A DNA stretch of 64,000 nt from Oegoconia quadripuncta (Eukaryota > Arthropoda > Insecta > Lepidoptera > Autostichidae). The notes below the pieces were generated by a model. That model was not told where the DNA came from and searched no databases. It saw only the letters and a program-made list of their open reading frames with translations. The position numbers and the translations under genes are program-made. The stretch spans positions 1,426,501-1,490,500 of the forward strand of contig OX438747.1 of NCBI GenBank assembly GCA_949316235.1. Reading direction: 5' to 3'. Position 1 is the stretch's first letter; the number at the start of each line of letters is the position of its first letter. Below, piece by piece: positions 33,267 through 43,090 of the stretch.

Positions 33267-33350
33267 ATTCTTCTGCTTAGCGAGTCGATGGCAAAAACAT
33301 CAAATTCTTGAGGACCAAATGTGGCCACGCGTACAGCATTGTCTGTGGCA

Positions 33351-33510
33351 TCGTAGAGGTCAGGACCTCTACGAGATAAGATAACCAGTTCCCCAAATAT
33401 TTGGGTTTCGGGGTCAGTACGCTTCTACCGTTCGCAGTTCGGCCTCATCTTCACTTAACATCAGGCGTGATTGAGGTCAAGTACCAAACCGTTGTGCATA
33501 AAAAAGAAAG
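33351..33510 (+). mobile_element. SINE-B 5'-truncated, beginning with a hairpin
   Basis: Perfect stem at 33351-33374: tcgtaggaggt-type arms (exactly TCGTAGAGGT and complement) around CAGG. It leads directly into gagataagataaccagttcc, the SINE-B body, ending ttgtgcataaaaaagaaaga. The hairpin is not part of other copies. Confidence 0.7.
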
Positions 33511-33735
33511 ACTCTTGACAAGGGATCCTTTAACACCCAGGTGTGATTGAGGTGAAGTGCTAACCCGTTGTGCATAAAAAAAAAACGTATGTACGCTACA
33601 GGTAGCGTACAAGTGTCGGCACACGAAGGGCAGCGTGGGAGAGTCTATTGACAATATATGAATACTACTTTTATGAAACTGTATTTTCTTATCTGTTGTG
33701 CAATAAAGTGTATTTGTATTGTATTGTATTGTATG
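33511..33735 (+). mobile_element. Second SINE-B tail and a LINE 3' tail
   Basis: 33540-33585 repeats the last 45 bp of SINE-B (gtgtgattgaggtgaagtgc ... poly(A)). A perfect hairpin follows at 33591-33610 (GTACGCTAC, loop AG). 33620-33735 is a LINE 3' end finishing tgcaataaagtgtatttgta with TATTG repeats, the reverse of 14230-14300. Confidence 0.6.
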
Positions 33736-33899
33736 AAAACCGTAGTACAATATTATGACTTACTGGATAATTAATAATTTTTAATAAAAACGTTAAATGG
33801 TCATCATGGAAGCGCAACGATTTCAATGCTTTTATTCATCATGAGCCAGATTCTTGACAAGGGATCGTTTAACCCTCTCAGGTTTACGGGTGTTTTTGT

Positions 33900-34030
33900 A
33901 ACATCCTGTATATACAAACCTTCATGTTATAGAACAGTAAATAATGAGTAGACAAAAAAAGAATGTACATAACATACATACCTTCTAACCTATTTTAATT
34001 TCAAGCAGTCAACGTGAGAAATACAAATCA
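33900..34030. repeat. Family M dispersed repeat
   Basis: gttatagaacagtaaataat, acataacatacataccttct and gcagtcaacgtgagaaatac match 24000-24110. 34031-34377 has no further feature. Confidence 0.45.
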
Positions 34031-34377
34031 GTAAAGTTCCCGTCACAATTTAATACAAAATGCTCTATAAACGGCAGTCACTTAAAACTTCCAGCATTTA
34101 CTTTAGTAAAATGAGCGATATTTGGAGGCACATTAAAGTTAAAGCAATAAAAAAAACAATTACATAACGAATGTTCGATAACTTTCGAAGGGCTCGTAAC
34201 TGTTTGTAAAATAAGAAAAACTGTACAAAAATGAGTCGCTCTAGCGCGTCAAGGTTCCGTAATTTTTATTACTGTCATCATAAGTAGTTGACGAACTCAT
34301 TTGTATTTAATATTATTTAGAATTCACTGTGCTTAGCTACGTAAAATAGTGGAAATTGTAAAATTTTGTAAAAATTA

Positions 34378-34555
34378 GCCTGGCTTGCTACCACCATCTT
34401 ATCTAAATCAATGTTAGCAATGCAATAAAGCAATGTTAATAGCATTGTTGTGTTCCGGTTGTCAGAGATAAGATAGCCAGTCCCTCAATTGTGTTGGGGT
34501 TTCCGGGTCAGTACGCTTCCACCTTCGACCTCATCTTCCCGTTGTACATAAAAAA
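34378..34555 (+). mobile_element. SINE-B, head-less and gapped
   Basis: ggcttgctaccaccatctta ... ttgtgttccggttgtcagag ... gtacgcttccaccttcgacc, then a jump to ccgttgtacataaaaaa. The cacttaacatcaggtgtgat portion is deleted. Confidence 0.65.
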
Positions 34556-34624
34556 ATTGTAATTTAAGCCATCAATATTTGCACGCCTCGTATAGGCAGG
34601 TTTTTGCGGGAATTTTGTAATATG

Positions 34625-34990
34625 TGGCCTTCTTCGATTTAAGAGCTATGCTCTTGTCGGTGGAGTAACGACTGTGTCTCTCTACTTTCCGCCCTCGTTT
34701 TAACCTCTTGGTACGACACGACATTCACGTTTTGTTTCACTTGGTCAAAGTAATTACGCCTAGGTCTTCCCCTTCCTCTCTTTACTTCAATCTTTCCCTC
34801 AATTATGTTCTTCAAAAAAATATCGTGTCGTATCAAGTGACCTATCATCTTTCCTCTTCGGTTCTCAACTGTGGCTAACAGGCATCTCTTCTCCTTTACC
34901 ATCACTAACACCTCTTCAATTGTTCTCTTCTCGGTCCAGCTTATTCCCTCCATTCGTCTCCAGCACCACATCTCGAATGCCTCTAACCCT
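34625..34990 (-). pseudogene. LINE-3 ORF2 C-terminal fragment, best copy
   Basis: 110-codon open minus-strand frame (34639-34971): MWCWRRMEGISWTEKR, then EEVLVMVKEKR, NRRGKMIGHLIRHD, a basic KRGRGRPRRNYFDQVKQ stretch and a short end. The W-x-E-K...R-R-x-x-MIGHxxRHD...GRPR layout is the C-terminal tail of endonuclease/reverse-transcriptase ORFs in insect non-LTR elements, downstream of the RT domain. Everything upstream is missing, so it is a 5'-truncated insert. Same family as 13218-13640 and 53935-54025. Confidence 0.65.
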
Positions 34991-35587
34991 ATGTGGCCCC
35001 GCCACCAAAAATAAATGCAAATAAAGTGATTTCATTTCATTCCGATACGGACCCCTAAAATCGCAAACTCCTGTGCAATAAATGGTCCGAAGGCCGATGA
35101 TGTAATGCCAGAGGAGAAAGTATATAACACGTTTGTTTACAAACAACTGCAAAACTTGAACTTGTAAGGGTTTAACTTTAAAACTGAAATGGCTGTAGTT
35201 GAAAAGTGTTTATTGTCGTGTTTTTTAACCGCTGGGCACGTTTAATTCCTTGCCAATTATGATAAGTATTCCAAATTTATCGGTAACAGTTTTTAAACAG
35301 TTCTATTTACCTACATTCCGTTTGTTTGTTTGTTTTTCATCCGCAATTGAATGAAGAAATACCAGTATGCCTTTGGGGTATGATAACGACAGGATTTTTT
35401 TTTATTCTTTTATTTTAACGAGACTTAGAAGTGCATTGCACTTATGCCAGCCTCATGGGTGGAAACAATTTGGGGTAGACTATTAACCTAAACTATGCCT
35501 ATCCCTTAGCTTTAAACTATGGATTACAAAATTGTACAATGTTTTTGCAAGGCTGGCTGAGGATGACATTGATTTATTATTACTACT
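34991..35587. other. Unassigned DNA with one LINE tail
   Basis: 34995-35045 ends atgcaaataaagtgatttca with an ATTTC repeat, a LINE-type tail. 35046-35587 has no recognisable element; a T-rich run at 35395-35405. Confidence 0.35.
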
Positions 35588-36048
35588 AGCTTTGCGCCCG
35601 CGGTGTCGCTTGCGTGGAATAAATACGCGAGAACTACTCATTTTATCGGAATGAAAAATATCCTATGTTTTAATCTAGGATATGCTCTACCTACATACCA
35701 ATTCGTGGCTTCAACCTTCGATCCCCAGCGGAGTACATGTTTAAGTACTCGGTTTGGTCCGCCGCGCCTGGCTACTACCACCGTCTTATCTAAATCTGCC
35801 GCCAAGCAGCAATGTTAATAGCATTGTTGTGTTCCGGTTGTCAGAGATAGGATAGCCAATATGTTGGAGTTTCCGGGTCAGTATGCTTCCACCTTCGACC
35901 TCATCTTCACTTAACATGAGGTGTGATTGAGGTCAAGTACAAAACCGCCGTGAATAAAAAAAAAATTCATCCAAATGCGTTCATGCGTTTTGCCGCGATT
36001 GAGCAACAAGTAAACAAACAAACTTTCTCAATCATAATATTCATTAGA
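35588..36048 (-). mobile_element. Lep1-type Helitron split by a SINE-B
   Basis: 35588-35703 (actagctttgcgcccgcggt ... ctctacctacataccaattc) and 35966-36048 (attcatccaaatgcgttcat ... atcataatattcattag) join into one reverse Helitron. ATTC is repeated at the two junctions and looks like the SINE target duplication. The CTAG end lies at 35588. Confidence 0.7.
35704..35965 (+). mobile_element. SINE-B inside a Helitron
   Basis: Starts cgtggcttcaaccttcgatc, a head with an internal deletion that removes the sequence between the A box and B box, then the complete body and poly(A). The plus-strand 71-codon frame here is spurious. Confidence 0.75.
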
Positions 36049-36079
36049 TTTATAAAGAAATCTTAATTTTTTCGATGAG

Positions 36080-36205
36080 AGCGCCACAAGCTAACAACTA
36101 AGGCATGAAACTCCCGTCCGGCGTCTGTCTTTCCTGGACCCTACCACCTTCGGATCTTCAAGTGCAGGGTGAATACCCCTAATGAGATCACGTGCTGCAT
36201 TTCCA
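36080..36205 (+). mobile_element. LINE-1 3' coding end
   Basis: caactaaggcatgaaactcc, cgtccggcgtctgtctttcc and ggatcttcaagtgcagggtg correspond to the AWNSLPAS...FKSRVN region of LINE-1, with substitutions and frameshifts. Confidence 0.55.
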
Positions 36206-36427
36206 AACTTTCGCATTTATCATGTTAGGTTAAGTCAGGCACTTCATACATGGTACCGCTGCAGATTCCAAGTGGCCTGTAATATGTTTGCCGTATGGTT
36301 CCCTGCGAAAGATGTGAAACCCAATATCAGTTTACTGGAATTCATACGTAATTTGGAGGGTAAATGTTTGTGGGCGTATGTCCTACAAATAGGACAAATT
36401 CTCCCGAAAATAATTATATATTTTTTT

Positions 36428-36575
36428 TAAGGACGGGTTAGCATTTGATCTCAAACGCACCTTGATTTTAAGTGAAGATGGAAGCACGCTCACTCGGATC
36501 CCTTTACTTATTTGGGGGACTGGCTATCTTATCACAAACATGCGGAACACAACAATGCTAGCAACATGTCCTATA
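36428..36575 (-). mobile_element. SINE-B, diverged body
   Basis: Reverse body with poly(T) start, acgggttagcatttgatctc, ttatttgggggactggctat and ggaacacaacaatgctagca. More substitutions than other copies; head missing. Confidence 0.6.
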
Positions 36576-36604
36576 TTTATAACAAACAAAACAAAACACA
36601 ACCA

Positions 36605-36760
36605 TGACCTTTTCCGTCAAGTGAGTGCGTCGTAGAAACACGTAGCCATAAACGTAGCGGAGTCAATGCCCGTGGGCCGGCCGGGAGGCCTACGCCTCTA
36701 CGCTAGTCCGGGGAGAGCGGCGAGGGGGTTTCCTTCTACCCCGCTAAGTACCTCCTCATA
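36605..36760. other. GC-rich segment of unknown origin
   Basis: Contains gtgggccggccgggaggcct and tccggggagagcggcgaggg. GC-rich like the untranslated ends of R1-clade LINEs, but no match to the 45650 copy could be made. Could also be a host CpG island. Confidence 0.25.
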
Positions 36761-37029
36761 GAGTGTGACTATATTTTTATATGTTTTGATCTGTTGGCAA
36801 CTTCACTATAAACTTCAAAGTCTGGTCTAAGATCAATTAAGTCCACGATCGTTTAGTCGCCTTTATGATACCCACGGGAAGGAACGGGTTCGTCCTATTC
36901 TGTACCGGAAACGTGAGATATACGTAATATAAATAAAATGACTTTAAAATAAATCTTAAGTCGTCCTCATCCGCGGGGGTTGTGAAGGTACTGAAGGTAT
37001 TTCTAATTGGATCTTCCTGAAATAAGGAA

Positions 37030-37160
37030 ATCAAAAATCAAATCAAAAATGTTTTATTTCATAAGTTATAACAATAACATTTGAAATCGTCATAATTGTA
37101 TGTCAATTATCGCTCATTCACTAGGTAGTCTCCCCGGAGAAGAACGAGCAAGAAACTCAG
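37030..37160 (-). mobile_element. LINE 3' end (CCCCGGAGA type)
   Basis: aatgttttatttcataagtt, atttgaaatcgtcat, cgctcattcactaggtagtc and agaagaacgagcaagaaact match 59970-60125 in the same orientation. Smaller scraps of the same end lie at 18550, 24480, 39180, 39920, 46290 and 56500. Confidence 0.5.
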
Positions 37161-37204
37161 GGGTCGCTCTTATTAAATAAGTCTCGGAAGAGTGCGGCGT
37201 CCTA

Positions 37205-37335
37205 AGGCAAGTAGAACATATTCTTTATTGCACCAAAATATTACAATAACAGAGTACAAACAATAGGTCACGTACAAAGGTGGACTTATCTCTTTAAGAG
37301 ATCTCTTCCAGTCAACCTGAGCATTGAAATAGGAA
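37205..37335 (-). mobile_element. LINE 3' end (GGAAGAGATC type)
   Basis: Reverse of a terminus with ggtgcaataaagaat and ctggaagagatctcttaaag; paired with 40935-41060. 37336-38059 is otherwise AT-rich with a GTGTG/GTGAG-rich run at 37740-37860. Confidence 0.5.
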
Positions 37336-38059
37336 ACTTAGTAAATTTGGGGTTTAGCAGTTTATTGTGTGCAAAAGAAAAAATCATATAACGAATAATA
37401 AAACAAATAAAAAAAGAAAAGATAACTGAATAATAAACTTACACTAAATATATTACATATACCTACTGCGAAATATATACATAACATATAATAACAAGTA
37501 ATAACTTATGTTATGAGGCCCCGATTGTACAATAGTATAAACTTAAAAGGAGTATCCCAGCAAAATCTATTAACTGACCAAGTTTAAAGTAAAATTTTAT
37601 TTATTACGCACTGGAATTCTGGATCCCAAACTAGGTTTCCCTGTATACTAAGAGTCAACGCTCTTTACAATTTTAGGTATCTATCGGTAAGTCAGCTAAA
37701 TTCTTATTCGTAACGCATTTCATCGCAATTAAAAATATATAAAATTATAGAATACAGTGTAAAGTGTGTGTGTAGAATAGTGAGAAAAGTGTACGGGAAA
37801 GAGTGTGTGTGTGAGAGGAGTGTGTATATGGATGGTGAGCGTGTGGGGTAATAGTCTTGTTTTATACAACACCTGCAACAGAGCGAGGTCAGTACTTACT
37901 ATTATCTGTATTCAGCTTAAAACAGCTGCTTAATCCTACCATCCAAGCAATGTTATGATTATGTCCTCAGTCTGATAACTTAATAGAAACAAAGGCATGA
38001 GAAGTCGGTCAAAGTAAGCTTTTTTTCCAAAATTTCGTTCTGAAATATTTTTTAACTTC

Positions 38060-38232
38060 CCTTACCCTAGTTATGGATGTTTTTCATATATAATAAGTAT
38101 TTCTTTACAAAAAAACATGTATTTATGTAGTATATCAACCATCTGGTATCCACAACACAAGCCTATAGTTGCTTACTGTGGAACTAGATGGCGCTGTGTG
38201 TATGTTCAAGGATATTTATTATTTATTATTAT
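38060..38232 (+). mobile_element. SINE-C, head-less, tail-to-tail with the next
   Basis: agttatggatgtttttcata ... gtagtatatcaaccatctgg ... gaactagatggcgctgtgtg ... tatttattatttattatt. Its 3' end faces the 3' end of the minus copy 30 bp away. Confidence 0.7.
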
Positions 38233-38264
38233 AATTCTTAACCTGTGAACTTCAAATTTGGTGA

Positions 38265-38535
38265 TAATAATAATAATAAATAAATAAATATCTTTGCATA
38301 TACACACAGCGCCATCTAGTCCCACTCTAACTAGACTTGTACTATAGATACCAGAAGGTTGATAAACTACACAAATACTTTTTTTTGTGAATAAATACAC
38401 ATATAAATGAAAAACATCCATAACTCGGGAACACATGTCTGTATTCATCATACAAACATATGCCCCTAGCGGGATTCGAACCCGCGACCTTTTGGTATAG
38501 CAGCAGAATTTCTAACCACTATACCAAACAGGTCG
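38265..38535 (-). mobile_element. SINE-C, complete with tRNA-like head
   Basis: Reverse strand: gacctgtttggtatagtggt (A box), gtcgcgggttcgaatcccgc (B box), tttgtatgatgaatacagac, gtgggactagatggcgctgt and a (TAAA/TAA)n tail at 38265-38290. About 270 bp; the best full-length model of SINE-C. Confidence 0.8.
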
Positions 38536-39287
38536 TCTATTAATCATAACCTCGCTTATTGACTTATTTGACCACTAGCAGAAAACTTTCAGTGTCTAGG
38601 TAAGTAAATTTTAGCAACCATTTTAAATACTTAAATAATAATTTCCTTTTCAGGTGTGGCACCTTAAAAACTAGTTATTTCCCTAGTGACAAAGATTATA
38701 TGGTGTGAACAGTGCCATTAACATCAACAACCGATTGACGACGTCACACCATTAGGTTACGACTCTTGCATAACCGAGTTTTATAACATTCCTCATTTCT
38801 CTAACCTCCGACATAGAAAGCATTATGCATACGTTAACATATTAATGAACGATCAGTATGCGTACTTCATAAAATCACTTTCGATTCCAATATAATTTTC
38901 TAAACGATATACTGGAATGTTATATCTGACAGTTTAATGATGATTTATCATAATATAGGAGACATTAACGGTTGTTTAGGAGGTTTTCTGTCGCAATTGT
39001 GTTGGTATATAAAATGTTCCTTTCAATCAATTTAAAGATACCATAAAACAGAAACTTATAAATTATACAATATCAGACTATTTAAATGATCGTCCCTGGA
39101 CATAACCAGGTCGTTCGCATGCCAGGCTATTTCACTATTAATAATGAAATATTAAAACCTTTTTGTAATATGTCGAAAACCTGTCGAGTTTCTTGCTTGT
39201 TTGTCTCAGGGGAAAATTGCATTTCATCTTAAACTATAAATAAAAAAAATCATCTATTTAGGTGCCGTGGGGCATAATTAATTACAA
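38536..39287. other. Unassigned DNA
   Basis: AT-rich, with a scrap of the CCCCGGAGA-type LINE end near 39175-39210. No gene seen. Confidence 0.25.
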
Positions 39288-39610
39288 TGGTGTCGATTCG
39301 GATGTACAACGAACTAAACTAAATTTAAATTATATGTATCCTTTTCTAACCACTAATACATGAAAAGGACGACATATAATTAAGTCCTGTCAAATTAAGT
39401 AAAAGGATCAAAACAAGCACTTCTTTATCAATATTAGGTGTACACCTAGCGACGTCACGATTAAAATACTATGGAGCGACTTGTTTTGACAGCTCTTAAC
39501 TTCATTTGACAGGACTTAATTTATAATCGTCCCTTTCATGTTAATAGTGTTAGAAAAGGATGTATCTGCTTTAAATTTAGTTAGTTCGTTGTACATCCTA
39601 ATCGACACCA
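39288..39610. mobile_element. MITE-F copy 2, fold-back element of 323 bp
   Basis: Inverted relative to 19990-20312 and of identical length. Ends TGGTGTCGATTCGGATGTAC with a complement carrying one change (ATTAGG). Arms about 125 bp, central palindrome TAGGTGTACACCTA kept. CAA/TTG immediately outside both ends extends the symmetry. No ORF. Confidence 0.75.
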
Positions 39611-39648
39611 TTGTTTACTGTGCTTAGTTAAAGAAGGGCAAGATTTTC

Positions 39649-39721
39649 TGGCGCCAGCGCCAAAAAAGATTTCCTTTTAGGTATAAGGATACCTGTATCC
39701 TTATACCTAAAAGGAAATCTT
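39649..39721. repeat. Two adjacent perfect hairpins (6-bp and 27-bp arms)
   Basis: 39649-39662 is TGGCGC-CA-GCGCCA. 39666-39692 and 39695-39721 are exact 27-base inverted complements around CT (arm aagatttccttttaggtata plus aggatac). The long one would form an almost loop-free 56-nt hairpin. It lies 56 bp right of MITE-F copy 2 and is not part of MITE-F. Confidence 0.85.
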
Positions 39722-40194
39722 AACAATACGTTGCATGTGATTCCTAAAGAAAGAAATAAACATTTTTTCATTTTCATTTCATTTTCATCACATCATACGA
39801 TAAAATTATCACATGAAAACGTCACTATTACCGACTGATTGTCAACATGTTTTTTATGTGCAATAAAGAATAACAACAACTATTAATATTACATTAAAAT
39901 TTACGGTTCACTCACAAAGCTGACTCCCCAGAGAAGAACGACCAAGGAACTCTAAACGAAGCAACGAAAATTACCTCTCTGTACCGCAATACTAAAGCGT
40001 TGAGAGAGGTAGCTGCCAGCCCTCTTGTTGCCGGAGGTATCGACTAAATGCGTAGATAATTACTTTGCTAATTTATTTGTGTAACACAGGATTTAGGTTA
40101 TATTTAGAATAAACATTCGAGCGCCATGTACCGCCGATAGCCATACAAATATCAACATGCAGTTTCAATAAAAACATACACTCAGATTATTGGA
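39722..40194. other. Unassigned DNA with LINE-type tails
   Basis: 39730-39790 ends gaaataaacattttttcatt with ATTTTC repeats, and 39840-39885 ends atgtgcaataaagaataaca; both resemble LINE tails. The rest is unassigned. Confidence 0.35.
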
Positions 40195-40305
40195 CTCATC
40201 ATCTCCTAAGATGGGGTTTCCGGATCACTACGTTTCCACCTTCGACTTCATCTTCACTAACATCAGGTGTGATTGAGGTCAAGTGCTAATCCTATGTGCA
40301 TAAGT
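40195..40305 (+). mobile_element. SINE-B, 3' part
   Basis: cctaagatggggtttccgga, ccaccttcgacttcatcttc and atcaggtgtgattgaggtca, then gtgcataa. Short 5'-truncated copy lacking poly(A). Confidence 0.6.
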
Positions 40306-40334
40306 TAGGTAAGACATATTTAATTAAATTTAAA

Positions 40335-40450
40335 TGTCCAGCAGTGAAATTGCTTGCGACACCGACAATATTAGATGGCAAACACAATGTTTACTTTTTG
40401 TATGTGTCTCGACTGTGTAATACTTATTGTACCTGTACCTGATTGGTTGT
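40335..40450. repeat. Family J dispersed repeat
   Basis: tgcgacaccgacaatattag, atggcaaacacaatgtttac and tgtgtctcgactgtgtaata: reverse of 23648-23770. 40451-40934 has no further identifiable feature. Confidence 0.4.
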
Positions 40451-40934
40451 CACTTCATTGGTGTCAAAACGGGAGTTTGGACCGACATCGTTCGCGAACT
40501 GTCGCATCAAATGATTTATATTGTAAAAAATGCATCACTTACCACAGATAACCAAACTATAACAAACATAATGTAGTACTCGTAAAACTCATTTCTAATC
40601 AATATTTTAATTTTTGCTTGCAGTTTTATGTGACCTATTGTGAGCACAGACTCAAAAAAATTTGATTGTACGCAGTGGTTTTGACCCTTTATTCTCAGCA
40701 GTCCTATTAATTCTCGAGAATTCCAAGAGATGGCGCTGTTTTATCTACTTAGTAAAGCGCGAAAAATATTTGTTTGCGCGACAATATCTATAGCATATAT
40801 GGGTTTAAATAAATTTTTATTTCTTTCTTTCTTCCAAAATTGAAATCTTCAGGTGTATTTAATGTTATAAAAATTAATTGTCATACTTTCAACATCCTAA
40901 CAGTATCAGGCAGTCAAACAAGGAAACGAATGTA

Positions 40935-41060
40935 CCTACATTACATGTATTCTTTATTGCACCATAACATTACATGTAATAGAGAACAATCAAAAGATAT
41001 TGTACAAAGGTGGACTTATCTCTATAAGAGATCTCTTCCAGCTTTGAAATTGTGTGCAAA
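40935..41060 (-). mobile_element. LINE 3' end (GGAAGAGATC type)
   Basis: attctttattgcaccataac, gtacaaaggtggacttatct and aagagatctcttccagcttt match 37205-37335. The 80-codon plus frame across it is spurious. Confidence 0.5.
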
Positions 41061-41344
41061 AGAAAACATAGTACTACAATGAATAATAAACAACAAATAA
41101 TAAAATATATATACCTACACAATAATATCACGAAAGTTAGGAAAGTCTTTTGACCTTTTCTTAAACACTCAATTGAGGGGCTGATTACCTGAATAAAATT
41201 AATCTTGGCAGTTTATTCCACATTTAGATAAAACACACCAAGATACAGTTCCACAAGGTGTCCTTCGAAAAAAAAAGTTATGCGATAGCCAGCCGCCAAA
41301 ATGTGACATTGACGTTTCGGGACTTTCACAAATCCATTCGAAAA

Positions 41345-41572
41345 TCAAAAAATCCCCGTGCGCACGCCGACCAATTGCAGCCGCCGTTTTATTTTTAAAC
41401 GCGGCCTGACCTCAGATACTGAATGTAGTGCCAATGTCAACGTAACTGGGTCTATGTCAGGCGGTGTGGCCTTACTGCCTAGTGCTGCTGCCGTCAGTTG
41501 GCTGTCACGGCCATATTTGGCTTTACTATTGGTCAACGTTTCGCTGTCTGCACATTTTTGACCATTGCTCAT
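41345..41572 (-). CDS. Uncertain 75-codon ORF in a GC-richer unique segment
   Basis: A minus-strand ORF beginning MSNGQKCADSETLTNSKAKY and ending RTGIF, in a segment (41280-41575) that is richer in GC than its surroundings, is not repeated in the window, and has two CCAAT-type motifs (ccaattg at 41370 and attggtc at 41529). No domain, signal peptide or membrane segment is visible. An overlapping 67-codon plus frame is as long, so the coding claim is weak. It could be a conserved regulatory segment or an exon edge. Confidence 0.12.
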   Translation of the reverse strand: MSNGQKCADSETLTNSKAKYGRDSQLTAAALGSKATPPDIDPVTLTLALHSVSEVRPRLKIKRRLQLVGVRTGIF

Positions 41573-41734
41573 TCCATTTTCGTTTTGGGCTGATTAAAAA
41601 TAATTCATTTTTCTCATACTTTTCAATAATTGGTAATTTTTAATTTTCGGCCGCATGGTCTGAAATTTCATTAAAGATATTCATTAATATCTTAATACAA
41701 TATTAAATCAATTTAAATAAATTATTGAAATTTA

Positions 41735-41975
41735 GAAAACCAAAGGTTATGTTTATTTTTCTTTTTCAACAATATCATCCAAATAGACCAAACCAACTGT
41801 GTTAAAAGTTAAATATCTTCGAAACGTCTGAACCGATTTTCATTAAACATGGCTAAGTCCCTGTTCCCTCGTTTAGTCTTTTATCTTATTTAAATCGGAC
41901 AAAGATTGGATACACACAACGCTGTCAAACACATAACATCCATCGTTTTTCAGTGGGGGTTAATTTTAAGGAGAA
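41735..41975 (+). repeat. Family H repeat, long copy
   Basis: Contains aacaatatcatccaaataga, ttaaatatcttcgaaacgtc, tgaaccgattttcattaaac, tgtcaaacacataac and ends catcgtttttcagtgggggt, the CCCCCGAC-type terminus. The most complete copy here. Confidence 0.5.
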
Positions 41976-42054
41976 ATAAGAAATAGAAATTCATTTCGCT
42001 CGAAATGTGGTAACAATAATGGTCTTAAATATATACATAATGTTAAGTATCACA

Positions 42055-42292
42055 CAGTTAATGTTAAGTGTTTATTTACAAAAAAAAAATGTATTTATGT
42101 AGTATATTTATGTATTTAATATCTGGTATCCACAACACAAGCCTATAGTTGCTCAAAGTTGTAAGTCCCAAATGTGTAGGTGTACATTGTATACAAATTG
42201 CATATTTTGAGTTTTGGTGTGTAAAAAAGGCAGAGTATTGTGCAGCGAAAGTCAGTGATGACGTATAAGTGAAGGGAAGTATTAAGTATAAA
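42055..42292 (+). mobile_element. SINE-C scrap followed by SINE-E scrap
   Basis: 42055-42150: agtgtttatttacaaaaaaa ... gtagtatatttatg ... acaacacaagcctatagttg (SINE-C). 42225-42292: gcagagtattgtgcagcgaa ... gtgaagggaagt (SINE-E). Both are internal pieces. Confidence 0.5.
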
Positions 42293-42299
42293 TGTACCA

Positions 42300-42482
42300 G
42301 CTGTCCGTCCGCGGCTTCACCTGGCATAACTTTATCGCGAATGTTTAATTTGTTTATCCCCGCGGGAACTGCTCACTTTATCGGGATAAGAAATATTGTA
42401 TGTTTTAATCCAGAGTGTGTTCTATCTATAATATATAATTTCATCCCAATCCGTTGATCCGTTATGCCGTGATTGAGCAACA
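42300..42482 (-). mobile_element. Lep1-type Helitron, partial
   Basis: Reverse Helitron body: agctgtccgtccgcggcttc, gcgggaactgctcactttat, cgggataagaaatattgtat, ccaatccgttgatccgttat. It is joined to LINE-1 at 42488. The 59411-59628 copy covers the same region on the other strand. Confidence 0.6.
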
Positions 42483-42487
42483 AAATT

Positions 42488-42640
42488 CGACTCTTCATTC
42501 ATAATGCGAACAACTAAGGGATGGAACTCCCGTCCGGCGTCTGTCTTTCTGCGGATATTCAAGAGCTGGGTGAGTACCCCTATTGAGATCGCGCGCTGCA
42601 TCTTCGGCCACATCATCACTTACCATCAGGTGAAATTGTA
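42488..42640 (+). mobile_element. LINE-1 3' coding end
   Basis: ttcgactcttcattcataat, ggaactcccgtccggcgtct, attcaagagctgggtgagta and cacttaccatcaggtgaaat: last codons and 3' end of LINE-1, with a short deletion. Frames broken. Confidence 0.55.
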
Positions 42641-42784
42641 TAAAGAGCAGCCTCCGTTTGTAATTGTATAAAGAGTATCCAATGGAGTTATTACCCAGAC
42701 ACTGGTTAAAATATCGCCCGAAAAAAAACTAATTTACAAATAGCTGTGAAAACAAAGAAGATGTAATGACAAAGATTTAAAAAG

Positions 42785-43085
42785 GTATGCTGAGTTGGTT
42801 TGTACATGTGGAGAGGATGAATGAAAGAAGACTAACGAAAGAGATATACGAAGCGAGTGTGGATGATAGTGTTGGTAGGGGAAGACATGGCGAACGAACC
42901 ATGATCAAATCGGGGACGTCTTAAAGAAAGGCCAAGTCAAGAGTACCCTAAACTGACGAACATGTATGAACTTCCCCATGAGAGTGAATGAAGCAAAATA
43001 GTGTCAGGATTATAGCAAATGGAAGTCTGTGGTCTCTGCCTACCCCTATAGGAAAAGCAGGCGTGATTTTATGTATGTATGTAAT
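42785..43085 (+). pseudogene. LINE-4 ORF2 C-terminal fragment
   Basis: Plus-strand translation begins WFVHVERMNERRLTKEIYE, followed by ASVDDSVGRGRHGERT and, after stops and frameshifts, segments corresponding to KAKSRVP and SLWSLPTPIGKAGV. The W-F-x-H-V-E-R-M motif, GRGR run and SAYP-type end mark the C-terminus of a non-LTR ORF2. It ends in a TATGTATG-repeat tail (43060-43090). Dead, 5'-truncated. Confidence 0.65.
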
Positions 43086-43090
43086 ATTTT

